Made by a program: the position numbers and the translations under genes. Below the pieces are notes generated by a model. That model was not told the DNA's origin, searched no databases, and saw only the letters and a program-made list of their open reading frames with translations. Positions 10,693 through 21,287 of a stretch of DNA of 64,000 bases are shown here, piece by piece. Source of the DNA: Ilex aquifolium (taxonomy: Eukaryota; Streptophyta; Magnoliopsida; Aquifoliales; Aquifoliaceae); NCBI GenBank assembly GCA_951799425.1, contig OX637410.1:4526001-4590000 (forward strand), given 5' to 3'. Within the stretch, counting starts at the first letter, position 1. Every line of letters begins with the position of its first letter.

Positions 10693-11442
10693 AGGGGAGC
10701 CCACATCAATGTCGATGTGGATTATATTGTGGAGATGTGGGCCATACCACGGGTACAAAGGCCGAACTATCCCCCGAGGAAGAATGTTGAGGTGGATGTT
10801 GTGGGTGTGGAATTGATAGGCTTGACGACATTTACTTGGGGAGGACAAAGATTTTTAGGCAAGGTGAATTGACAGACAAGTACAAGATGTTAAACTTGAT
10901 AGCCGTCTCCAACCTTGCCCCCATTGGACGGAAAAATGAGATACTCCCGGAGATGGCCCGATTGCTATATGCAATAGGAAGGGGCCAATGCATAGACTTC
11001 CCGTCTTTAATCTTGATGGAGATGATGAAGGGGTGTGATGTGAAGAGAAATTCATTCCCCTTCGATACACTCATGACCGAGATGTGGTTGGACTATGGAG
11101 TCCAAGTTAGGCCACAGATGGGGGTGCAGAAGGCGATGGGACCGTTGAACAAGGCATCCTTCTGACAGAGCCAAGGTCACGTGGCAGCCCAGCTGTGATG
11201 AGGTGCATGATGCCTTGGACGCCGAGGAGGAGAGAGAGCTCGAGGTAGAGGCATAGGCACAGACCCAAATTGAGGCAGGTACCAGCACCAGCACCAGCAC
11301 CAGCACCCGCACCCGACGGTCGTTGCGAGAGATCATGCTTGGCATTGAGGCCATGCAAGATGAGATTCTCCGACAGCAGGAGGAGATTCTCAGCCTTTTG
11401 AGGGGTGGAGCTGGGGGACCATCAGGGGAGACGAGAGAGTGA
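10693..11442 (+). pseudogene. E3 env-like ORF fragment, divergent
   Basis: The best frame is 10836-11165 (109 codons), continuing after a frameshift to a TGA at 11440-11442. The segment LTDKYKMLNLIAVSNLAPI to IDFPSLILMEMMKG aligns by eye with the env-like protein of E9 (VYGLLNKLLHYNLFP to IDFALFI-EVMKDF), and SFPFDTLMTEM aligns with NLLYGSLVTRM. The C-terminal part has (Thr-Ser)n from AGC-ACC repeats at about 11283-11310, then a heptad-like stretch (IEAMQDEILRQQEEILSLL). An in-frame TAG lies near 11254. Function unknown. The homology is weak but follows several positions in order. Confidence 0.6.
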
Positions 11443-13199
11443 GTGACATTTCTGTACTTGAGAGTGAGAGATTGTTTGTTTTTGGATGATTTGAATATTT
11501 TTTGTGCTAAACGATGATATGTTGTGAAATGAATGAATTAATTTTTATATATTTATCTTTTTAAATGCATGTGTTAGCCTTAGCATTACATTGTTATCTG
11601 TTAATAATTGATGTAACATATGTGAATATTGAGATTGTTTGCTAAAATGACTAATCACATGATCGGTCTGATACCTCACCTGGCAATCTAGACTTAAAAC
11701 CACATGTCTGTGAAAAATGGTATTTTCTCTATTATTAAATGTCAAATGTATATTGATATTTATTATTCTTAAGGTACAAGATGACCAGACTCGAAAATAG
11801 AATTGATATATAACCGACACTCTTTGAAAACCTGGCATAACCAGTGGAGATAACAAAGAATACCATGGTAAGTTTTCGAGCCTTGCGATGCTTTTGAGAG
11901 AAAATTAACATTTACTCAAGTAAGATTTTTCACTTTCTATCCTTGAATAGTCTCATTAAAATTGTTATTGATTGATGCAAATAGAGTAGTCTATTGATGT
12001 ATCCCGCAAAGAATCTGTTCATACGACACATACATATGCACATGCTTGAGAAATGATCTTAGGCCATTTTTGATTTAATTTTGAGCCTTAGCCATTTATT
12101 TTGCAAAATTATATCCCTAGTTAGCCAGGATTAAACCTTTAAAAATGTGAATTCTTTTTCATATAACCCATATGATAATCGAGCCACGGAAAAATATATT
12201 TGACATACCTTTACTATCTAATTTTCTTGCACCCTCTTATAAATCAATATGATACATAAAAGCAAGAGAAATAGAAAAGAAGATGGTGGCTACTGTTCAA
12301 AGAAAGAAAAGTCTGTGGAAACAACTGAAAAAGAAAGAGAAAGGAAGACATAAAATAGCCAAGAAAGTGAAAAATGAAAAAAAATGAAAGAAAAAAAAAT
12401 ACTATGTAGGTGAAGTTTCGAAAAGCTAGAAGGAGGTGTGCTACACTACATAAAGAAAGGATAGCTTTTGAATACCATTGACGTCGTTTCGTTAGCCACT
12501 GACCTCTGGCCACATTACAACCTATAAAAAGCCCTAATTGATCTCAAGTCTGATGTATATGTATGTCGTCAACCAAAAGTCTGGGGTATGTTAATAGTAT
12601 TACTTTATTTGTATCAAAATTCTTCCATGAGATTGTGCCAAACATGATTAGTCTGTTTCCTTATATTTCACTCCCGTACTAATCGTGCATGTGAATTTAC
12701 AATTAGCCTTCTTCTGATCACATGCCCTTTGAGAGAAAAGTCAATATAATCGGAGGGAATTTTTGGTGAGAGCATTCTAAGAGAGGTTTGTGAAATCAAA
12801 GCTATCCATGAAGGGTTGTAAAGAGGAGTGTTTGTTAGATAACAATTCTTTTCGCTAGAATGATTATTCTGACTACATAGGAAATTTCAAATACCAATGT
12901 GACAAATGCTTATTTTTGCATAGAATAAATACCTATGAAAGAGAAGTGTGCGGGAGATAAGTCGAAATTGAGGGTTGGGTGTCTCAACGACCATGGTGCT
13001 AACTCACTCTAACAAGCATTCTCACACACACACATCTATTCCACTGAAATTTGTGGGTAGCTTCACTGAAAACCCTCACGAGACAACACTCGTCCGCTAG
13101 CGGAAACCTAGTGGTTTAACGGCTTGTTGCATATGCTAAATGCAACCGGAAGACCTACGAAAATGACATTGTAAATAATTTCTCATTCAATTGTTGTTG
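11443..13199. other. E3 noncoding spacer
   Basis: No supported gene. Two landmarks match the spacers of E2, E8 and E9: ATCTTAGGCCAT followed by GAGCCTTAGCC at 12052-12115, and a purine-rich run at about 12260-12425. In E3 the spacer lies downstream of the env-like ORF, in E9 upstream of it. Confidence 0.55.
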
Positions 13200-13237
13200 T
13201 ATTACTAGAGACTAGCAATATTTAGGTTGGAGGGGTG
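13200..13237 (+). promoter_or_regulatory. E3 3' polypurine tract with hairpin
   Basis: TATTACTA-GAGAC-TAGCAATA (7 of 8 pairs, 13200-13220) then AGGTTGGAGGGGTG (13224-13237), directly before the LTR start TGATTAG. Same layout as E2, E8 and E9 although the sequence has diverged. Confidence 0.7.
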
Positions 13238-13436
13238 TGATTAGTAGTTAAAATTAGCAACTTACTATGCCCTTTTTAAGACTTATTATGCTTTGATAGA
13301 GTTTCAATGATTTAAAAAAAATGATGACATTTCAGGAGAAAGATTGTACAAGGGCCTAAAGTAAATGGATACCAAACTTTCATGCAACAACCACATGTTC
13401 TGAAAGAAAATTGGAGAAGTTTGAAACAAGGCATGA

Positions 13437-13778
13437 ACGTTCAAACGCGCCAATCCACGTTCGAATATCCTCTTGAATTATTTGAGGGCCAGACTACTGA
13501 GGTGATGCTACATGGTGTGTTGCAGCTATTCCCTAAGAAGAAAAACAAAGAGGTACTTGAGCACCACGTTTGAACGCCAATCCACATTCGAACGTTGGCT
13601 TGAATTATTTGAGGACCCCCTAGAAGAGTGCTAGGGCAATGTTATATGGCGTGTTGCTGTTACTCTCACAGAAGAACAAAGGCCACTTGAGGAGGAAGTT
13701 CAAACTCCATCTAGCGTTCGAACGCCCATCAAGTAAGACAGGAGACAACGTTCGAATGCCATCTAATGTTCGAACGTT
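13437..13778. promoter_or_regulatory. Palindrome-pair array (TTCGAA type) in E3 LTR
   Basis: Four pairs of CGTTCGAACG-like palindromes at 13437-13466, 13566-13596, 13696-13726 and 13747-13778. Centre-to-centre spacing is 20, 18, 18 and 18 bases, and each linker carries a CCAAT- or CCATC-like core. Lies about 110-460 bases upstream of the TATA box. Confidence 0.6.
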
Positions 13779-13892
13779 GTCCCCAGACAGCCTGTAGAGT
13801 GGTTGATTTTCTATCCGGACCTTGGGGCACTCACTTGGACTTTGAAGACCTTGTACTACTCTTTCACACTTCCTTGCCCCCTCATCCTTGCC

Positions 13893-13900
13893 TATAAATA
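13893..13900 (+). promoter_or_regulatory. E3 LTR TATA box
   Basis: TATAAATA in the middle of the LTR, downstream of the palindrome array. The same octamer follows the arrays in E6 and E10. Confidence 0.65.
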
Positions 13901-15039
13901 CTCCCATTGTGGGAGCTTCAAAGGGGACTTACACTTAGGAGAGTTAGTTTTAGATTTAGACTTACATTTACTTGCATAGAGGGAGATAGATCATCTTTTG
14001 GTTGAGGAGGAAACCCTCCAAAAGTGACTAGCTTTCTTCTACTTTTATTATTAGTTTCATTTGCTTTCATTGTTTGAGCTTCCTTATTCCCTTAGAGGAG
14101 TGAAACTCTTCCACTTTTCTAGAGCTTTACCAAAGCCTTGAAGGGTGGAACGTAATTCACTCATTCTTCGTCGAAGATCGGCTCCTTGTGTAGTGTGTTT
14201 TACCTTGTAACTCTTCTACTTGGAGGGATGAGAATCACTCACTTTTCTACCTTTACCAAAGCCATGAAAAGTGATTAGTTTCTCATTCACTCTGTAGTAA
14301 GAGGTGATGGACATGTATAAATCGTTCGGAAGTTATATTTCTGCATTTCGTTTATGCTTAATGCTTTATCTCTTACTTGCTTATTGAATGATTGAATGCA
14401 GCTAGCAAAGCTTAAGTACTTTGCACAATCATGAGTTCTTTCTCTGACATAGATGACTCTTGTCATAGGAAGACTCATTGGTCCTTTGCAAGTACTCCAA
14501 CTAGATCTCCATGACTACCTTTCAATCTTCACCATTATTGTGCTTCAACTAAAGAATAAAATACCAACACCATGGTTGGATGCCTTGTAGAAACACTTGC
14601 TTGTTTGTAGACGGGTTGAGTCTCGGTATAGACAATTCTTGTAAATCTCTCCAAAAACATCGGAACATTGCTTTTAATCTCACTATCCATTTTTATCCTC
14701 CGATTAACTTTATGTTGACACATGAGTTAATTGAGTTCCCAAGCATAAGTATAACCACCGGATGGTTGATTACATGTCCATATCCTCGAGCTAAAGGGTG
14801 AATTTTACATTTGAGATTATATTATAGAAAATCCTCTTGGAAAGAATTTTATATTCCATCCAGGAAAATCCATAAACATCATAACTTTAAATCTCAAGGG
14901 TTCCAGTCCCTTTGGTCTCTGTCACTGCTTACTTCGAAACACCAACATTAGTTCCCTGTGGATTCGACTCCGGACTTAACCAGACTATTACTACAACTTG
15001 ACCGCATGCACTTGGGTGTACACATTTCAGATCAAGTCA

Positions 15040-16537
15040 ATATTTTCCATCAAGGACTGGGTACAGTCGGGTACAGGTGACGAGGGTTGGACCATTCACG
15101 TAGATGGTAGTCTTCGGTTCAGGGAAAGGGTTATGGTTCCCTAGTTTATAGATCTGAGAGCATATTCTTAGGGAGTTCCATTACTCTTGTTTTGTTGTGC
15201 ATCTAAGTGGCACGAAGATGTACCATGATCTTCGCCACTAGTACTATTGAAGCGGGATAAAAAAACACGTCGGAGACTTTGTTAGTAAATGTCTCATATG
15301 TCAACAAGTCAAAGCTGAGCACTAGAGACCAGCAGGGTTGCTCCAACCTTTGGAGGTGGCTGAATGGAAGTGGGAACCCATCACTATTAATTTTGTGACC
15401 CATTTATCACGGACTTCGCATGGACATGACGCGGTGTGAGTGATAATGGACTAGCTTACGAAGTCAGCACACTTTTTGGCTGTGTAGATGACCTTCACAC
15501 TAGAGGAATTATGCCGATTGTATATACAAGAGATAGTCTGGTTGCACGGGGTACCTGTATCTATAGTGTCAGATCACGACCCCAAGTTCTTGGCCCATTT
15601 CTAAGAGAGCTTCAAACGGGCTATAGAGACATAGTTGATGATGAGTACAACCTTTCATCTCCAGATGGATGGTCAGTCAGAGAGGACCATCCAAAATTTA
15701 GAGGACATGCTTCGAGTCTGCGTCCTTGACCTTAAGGGTAGTTGGGAATAACACTTACCCTTAGTGGAATTCACCTACAGAAATAGTTACTTGGCGAGTA
15801 TAGAGATGGCACCCTATGAGGCACTTTATGGGAGGCTGTGCCTTTCTCTAGTTTGTTGGATAGAAGTTGGAGATAGACCTTCTACGAGTTTGGACTTGAT
15901 TATAGTTACCTCGGAGAAGGTGGACTTGATACATAAGTGTTTTCTCACGGCTCAGAACCGGTAGAAGAGCTACGCCGACAGGTGGAGGCGACCTCTGGAG
16001 TTTGAGGTTGGAGATCACGTCTTCTTGAAGGTGATGCCTAAGAGGGGAGTGGTCAGGTTCAAAAAGTGAGAAAACTGTTGTCGAGGTATACTGGGCCCTT
16101 CGAGGTACTCGAGAGGGTTGGCACAGTCACTTACAGGTTGGCACTATCGCAAATCTATCGAGTGTTCACGCGGTGTTCCATGTATCCATTCTCCGAAAGT
16201 ATACTCCAGATCCTACGCATATGGTGGATTAGGGTGAGCTGATTGTTGATGCAGATAAGGCCTTCGAGGAGGGACCGGTGCGTATCATAGATAGTCGAGA
16301 GCAGGTTTTGCGAGGCAAGACTGTGAGGCTGGTGAAGGTGATGTGGCAGCACCGTAGTATGGAGGAGGCGACATGGGAGTAAAAGGACATTGTCCGTACT
16401 ACCAATCCATTCTTATTTGAGGATGGAGGTACATTTCTTGAAATCATAGAATACCGAATGACTTGTTGCAATAACATGTTGTTATATATGCATGTGTATT
16501 TAATTTCGGGGACAAAATTCCTTTAAGGGAAGAAGAA
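15040..16537 (+). pseudogene. E4 left copy: integrase and chromodomain fragment
   Basis: Starts inside the linker before the integrase zinc domain (TCCATCAAGGACTGGG equals the right copy at 33957). It carries the zinc region (HHCC broken), the core ([14 protein letters not shown] at 15796-15835), the GPF-type region (about 16085) and a chromodomain-like end (RTRKVLRGK-like, to EEATWE at about 16360). Frames are 15436-15729 and 15764-15964 with stops and frameshifts between. It ends with a polypurine tract AAGGGAAGAAGAA (16525-16537) directly before the LTR, so it is a true element 3' end. Non-functional. Confidence 0.82.
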
Positions 16538-16923
16538 TGTAAAACCCGAAAAATTTAAAATTTTGTTAAAAAGGGCAAAATGGTAATTAGTTGTTAAGGT
16601 AAAGGTTGAAAATCTAAATTTTTGTAGAACTTGAATGACGAAATGGACCTCACCGTTGGATTCGTCTCGCGAAATCTAGTTAACTAGTCAAATTGTCAAA
16701 TTTCAAGACAGTTGAATTTTTTACATTTTACGATGCGATTGGGTGTCGCACGACTAAAATAAATGCGATCAAATTTTATTCGTGGAACCCGGGAAATAAA
16801 TTTTAAGTTAGGTCGAATAAAATATATTGAACTTGAAACGGGACGAGATTTAATTGATTCGAGAGAAAATTGGATCAGAAAAAAATAGGACGTGTGGCTT
16901 AATGAGAGCCAAGAATTGGAGAG

Positions 16924-16930
16924 TATAAAA
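16924..16930 (+). promoter_or_regulatory. E4 LTR TATA box
   Basis: TATAAAA about 390 bases into the LTR, followed by a GA-repeat region that would lie in the transcript leader. The transcription start is inferred, not shown. Confidence 0.6.
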
Positions 16931-18231
16931 AGGGGGAAAAATAAGCTTTTTCCCCCATTTGGGTTTCTGGGTTTTTCGGATAGAGAGAGAGAGAGAAAGA
17001 AGAGAGAGAAAACTCAAGATCTCCCAACTTTCTTCTCCGATCTAGGGTGATCCATCATTTGGATTGCTTCGGGCCAAGAGGAAAAGTTGTTCTACGCGAT
17101 GAGAGCTACAAGTACATAACAAAGATCGCGAGTTTTGTCAAAATATCAAATATGAGATTGTTGGGGTCAAAGCTTTGAAGCTTGATTTGGGTAAATTAGG
17201 ACTTCTTACGCGACATTACATTTCAAGAGGTAGGGTTCCTTTCTTAACTAGGTTTATTCTCAACCTAGGGTATTATATGGAATGGGTAGCTTGATTAGAG
17301 ATGAAATCTCTTATTTAATATACTCATAGTATACCTAGAGTATGAGAACTGGTGTAAGAATAAATAGAACTAATTTTGCATGATTGAATTTTGTTAAAAT
17401 TGCATGTTTGTAATTTCTTGAGTTATGTGATGAATGAGGCATGCTATGTGTTTACTAAATTTGTGCCTTCTAGGCGTTTGAAAAAATGCATTGAATGATT
17501 AAGTATGTCATTTGGATGAAAATTTTATAACATGCTTTGGTGATGTTGTAGATTGTGATTATATGCATATGATATAATTGACAATTGATGAAATTGAGAA
17601 ATGTTGAAAGACACTGAAATTGTTCATAATGTGCTCATGACATATAGAACATGATATGAAAATTTCAATTGTACATTACATTTGCATATGCACGAGGAGT
17701 ATCGCATTCGTGGCATGTGACATGAGTATGGGTGTGTATGCATGATTTGATCAAACACCATCCTTGGTGGATTGATACGTGGGCTCGGGAAAGTGTGACC
17801 TAGGTTCTATTGAGTCGTACATGTTGAATTGAAAACAAGGGTCGGAGTTAGCAAGAAGGTCTAGATTCTCCCTTGGGTGCAAGACTCGGTAAATTTTGGA
17901 TACGCACTTCTATTGGTATTGAGTCTACAAAGTGTGTCGGCGTATGCGGTGCCGTTGGTGGAAGTCCATAGATGCTGTGTCAGTTGGGTACCCGTTGGTG
18001 GAAGTCTATAAATATCCACCCCAAGAAAGACTCGGGATTTGTAAAATGGTCATTGAAATTTCAACATCATTGGCGGGGGGCTTGGAATGTCCGGATGCAT
18101 ACGCATGGCATTGCATGTGTTAATGGGAAGAGATTGGACGAATTTGTGATAATGAATGTATGAATGTGTATGGGAAGAGATGGGATGGTTAAATGTTGAA
18201 GATTGGAAATAATTAGGGAAATCGGGGCCCA

Positions 18232-18490
18232 GGTACCGGTGCCTAAGTGATTAAGTACCAGTACCACATGGTGGATGGCCTAGGTACCGGTATATAGACT
18301 TACGGGTACTATTACTTAGATTCCAGTAGACTCAGGTACCGATACCACAACGTATGGGTACTAGTACCTAGCAAACATTGGGCTCAGGTATCGGTACCTA
18401 AGTGATTAAGTACCGGTACCTAGCAAATGGTAGGGACCTGGCAGACAGAAAGTTTAGGTACCGACACCACGTGTAAGAGGTACCGGTACC
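18232..18490. promoter_or_regulatory. Palindrome-pair array (TACCGGTA type) in E4 LTR
   Basis: Ten GGTACCGGTACC-like palindromes in five pairs. Centres are near 18237/18259, 18288/18310, 18340/18362, 18392/18414 and 18462/18484. Every pair is 22 bases apart, and the first four pairs repeat with a period of 51-52 bases. It lies about 1.3 kb downstream of the TATA box and about 330 bases before the primer site (E5 removed), so unlike the other arrays it would be transcribed. Confidence 0.65.
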
Positions 18491-18693
18491 TCTTCCAAAA
18501 TTTTCAAAAATTTGAATATAACTCTGTCAAGCCTTCAGATCTTGAGCCCTTTGTTGAGATTATGTAATTGGTCAAACGTTAAGTTCTAATTGATGGGGAT
18601 GGATCTTGAAATGGTCAAGTGGTTGATATGTGCACAGATTATGCGTTTGGGAGTGCTCCGGTGCAAGAGAGACTCTACCCAAACACTGTATGG

Positions 18694-18698
18694 GTTAC
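18694..18698. other. Target-site duplication GTTAC of E5, left copy
   Basis: GTTAC at 18694-18698 and again at 28655-28659 flank E5 exactly at its TG...CA ends. Confidence 0.93.
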
Positions 18699-21252
18699 TG
18701 TCACGCCCCATCCCGGTCTCCCAAGGATGAGATGCGACTAGGTTTTAGATACACCTGTTTACGTATATATAATCTGGATTACTAAAATATTAAATAATCC
18801 CAAAGGTGCAACAACACCACCCATCGCCCTAGTCATCAAGCATGGTGATAAAACCTGTTTCATAACATGTACTATATATATATATAACACCTGTACTAAT
18901 GGTTTATTTCCCAGGTTATAGATATATACAGAAATCCCACACCCACATAGCATACATCACCAAGTATGCTTGTTGAGTCTATATAAAAATACATACCATT
19001 AACTTACCATAATAATCTCACATAAATAAACTAGACAACTCAGCAAAATAAATACACAATAACCTGAGTAGAATCACACGAACTTCGTTAAACCACTAGA
19101 CACAATTCAACCGACTGGACAGTGGACTGATCTGAAATTTTCCTCTACAATACCTGAAAAAGAGAAACTATAGGGGTGTGAGCTAAACCACGCGCTCAGT
19201 GAGTATACATGCTGCATATGAAATGGCAATGATAGTAATACACAGAAGTAGGTAGATACTACGTAGATACACGTATCAAACAACAGCATCACTCCAATTC
19301 CAAAGAATTCACACAAATCACATCACAGCCATACTACCCCTCATCGGGTAATCGATCCCACATGGATCCGTGTCTCCCGAACCTCCCGGGAACACCACAG
19401 TGCTAGCACATCACTGCACGCCCAGTGATCAGGCATCGACGCCCCTGTCTCAAACAGTGCGCCACATTCCACAATACACAATACACAATACAAAACATCA
19501 ATCAATCACATAAGCACATAGCACATAATCCTGGAGAATTATTATTACATTCTATCATTTCCTATTATCTTATAATAGCATTTCCAAAACATATAAAGAT
19601 ATACACCCACCTCAAAGATTCAGATCTACGACCCTTCGGTCCTATCGGTAGATCCTTTCGGTGTTACCGTATTTGTTCCAATACCGACAGTCTCACCTGC
19701 TCCACCTAACACATTTATAATTACAATATCAATATGTTTATCACACATAATAATTAATTATGCACTAATACATGCAAAGTGATGCACCCCAAAATGCCCC
19801 AGTAACTCCAGTTACCGCACTATCCACTCACACCTCGCACTTTTATTCTAGGGATCACATTTTCTCCCCAAATTTCCAAAATCAATCACATTAATCATAA
19901 TTAGGATTAAGTAGGTCAAACACATTGACCGAGGGTCCATTTTCACGTATTTCGACCCCGAATCCTAAAAATTGCACTTTTGGCATTCCATATATTTCGC
20001 ACCGGATATTAAACTCGTTTGCATTCAAAAGTCGCATTATCATGTCAAGCATCATTTAAAAATGTAGCCGACAAAATTCCAGGTTGTTCGGATTAAAATG
20101 TACACATGTGATAATAACATTTAGAAATTAGGGTTTCGGCGTTACCGGCACCCATTTCCAACTTCTATCGTACATTTCTTTTAAAAAAATTATATTTAAA
20201 CTCACATACCCACTAAATTATTTAAGTCAGCCCCCTAATTGCACTTTTTAAATCACCAATTTCACTCCTATAGTTCCGGTTCCAACCTAGCCCAAAAACA
20301 TACCGAATATCTCAAATAGCCATTTTTCACATTTTCCTCACATTTAGTTTAATACCCATTTGGAACCCATTTTTAACAGGCCATTAATTATGCTAAATAT
20401 ATTTAATTATACTCATACAAAATCTGTTTCGACATTACTCGAAATCAGCCCATGAAATTAAATTATAAACAGCTCAATAAAACAGCTCATATACTTAAAT
20501 TAAAATAGCCTACTAATTAAAACATGTCAAGACAGCCCCCTAAATTAAATTAAAATAGCCACTAATTTACAATAAAATAGGCCACATATTTTCGTACATA
20601 AGAAAATTAATCATAAATCATGCTTAAAATTAATTCTACATACCTTTCTTGCTCACGGTTCAAATAGACCCACGCACGTATATTTCTTTTCTTCTTCCTT
20701 TCTTTTTTTTTCTCTTCTTCTTCACTCTTCCTCACTCTCGGTTTCTCTCTTTTTCACCTCACGGTTTCAGCAAGGAAACCAGACACACACACACACACGG
20801 TTTCATATATTAAACACACACACACACACCCCTTTAGATTTTATTCAGACACACACACACTTTACACCTTAAGACACACACACATACACATGGCTTGCAT
20901 GCACACACACACGGCACACCAACACACACACACACACGGCACAGTTATATATATACATATATTTTTATGCCAACACCTGTAAAGGTGATTTAAAGTAATG
21001 GTTAATTACTCTTGCCTCCCCCCAAGTTTTTAAGTGATTTCAAAATTGACCCACTAATATTTTCACACATAAAATTTCTATAAATGGGTCTCACTAATAC
21101 ATCATTAATGGAGTCCACATACCCAATGTATGCTCACACACATCATGGCTATGAAAGATTTATTTTAATTAATCCTTTATTAATTTCACGTAATTGCAAT
21201 TTAGCCCACATAATTATGTTAATATGCATGCAATGCATGATTGGGTCTCACA
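18699..21252 (-). repeat. E5 3' LTR (2554 bp)
   Basis: Near-identical to 26107-28654. Starts TGTGAGACCC on the minus strand at 21252 and ends ...GTGACA at 18699. It contains (AC)n tracts at 20786-20941. The boundary is fixed by the target-site duplication and the polypurine tract. Confidence 0.95.
20786..20941. repeat. (AC)n-rich microsatellite cluster in E5 LTR
   Basis: Eight or so runs of CA dinucleotides. Run lengths differ from the sister LTR (about 28187-28340), which shows the fast turnover of these tracts. Confidence 0.85.
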
Positions 21253-21266
21253 ACTCTCCCCCACTA
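21253..21266 (-). promoter_or_regulatory. E5 polypurine tract
   Basis: Minus-strand AGTGGGGGAGAGT lies directly before the 3' LTR start TGTGAG, the usual plus-strand primer position. Confidence 0.85.
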
Positions 21267-21287
21267 ATAAAAATTTCGTCCTCGAAA

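Larger units (their letters stand above)
10693..15039 (+). mobile_element. E3: 3' end of a divergent Athila-like element
   Basis: Contains an env-like ORF fragment, a spacer with an Athila spacer block (12052-12130), a hairpin with polypurine tract (13200-13237) and an LTR (13238-15039). The left end meets E2 integrase at about 10692 without a clean signal. The right end abuts E4-type integrase sequence at 15040 (ATATT, which in the other E4 copy at about 33945 is part of uninterrupted pol), so the LTR sits inside an older chromovirus. gag and pol of E3 are absent. Confidence 0.7.
13238..15039 (+). repeat. E3 3' LTR (about 1.8 kb)
   Basis: Starts TGATTAGTAG after the polypurine tract and ends AAGTCA. 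It contains a palindrome array (13437-13778), a TATA box (13893-13900), and near the end the conserved Athila-type U5 block (TTCCCTGTGGATTCGAC, then CACTTGGGTGTACACA). E6 is an LTR of a related family in the opposite orientation. The right boundary is set by comparison with uninterrupted pol sequence near 33945. Confidence 0.75.
16538..18698 (+). repeat. E4 LTR, left part (interrupted by E5)
   Basis: Begins TGTAAAACCC after the polypurine tract at 16525-16537. It continues at 28655 after E5 and ends CA at 28779, giving about 2.28 kb once the 5-base duplication is counted once. It contains TATAAAA at 16924, a GA-rich leader (16981-17013) and a palindrome array (18232-18490). It serves as 3' LTR for the left fragment and 5' LTR for the right copy. 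Confidence 0.85.

Noticed and set aside
10836..11165. ORF as a host gene
   Set aside because: It aligns by eye with the Athila env-like domain and lies next to a spacer, polypurine tract and LTR.
20786..20941. (AC)n tracts as a possible gene regulatory signal
   Set aside because: Simple microsatellites whose lengths differ between the two E5 LTRs; nothing points to more than slippage.
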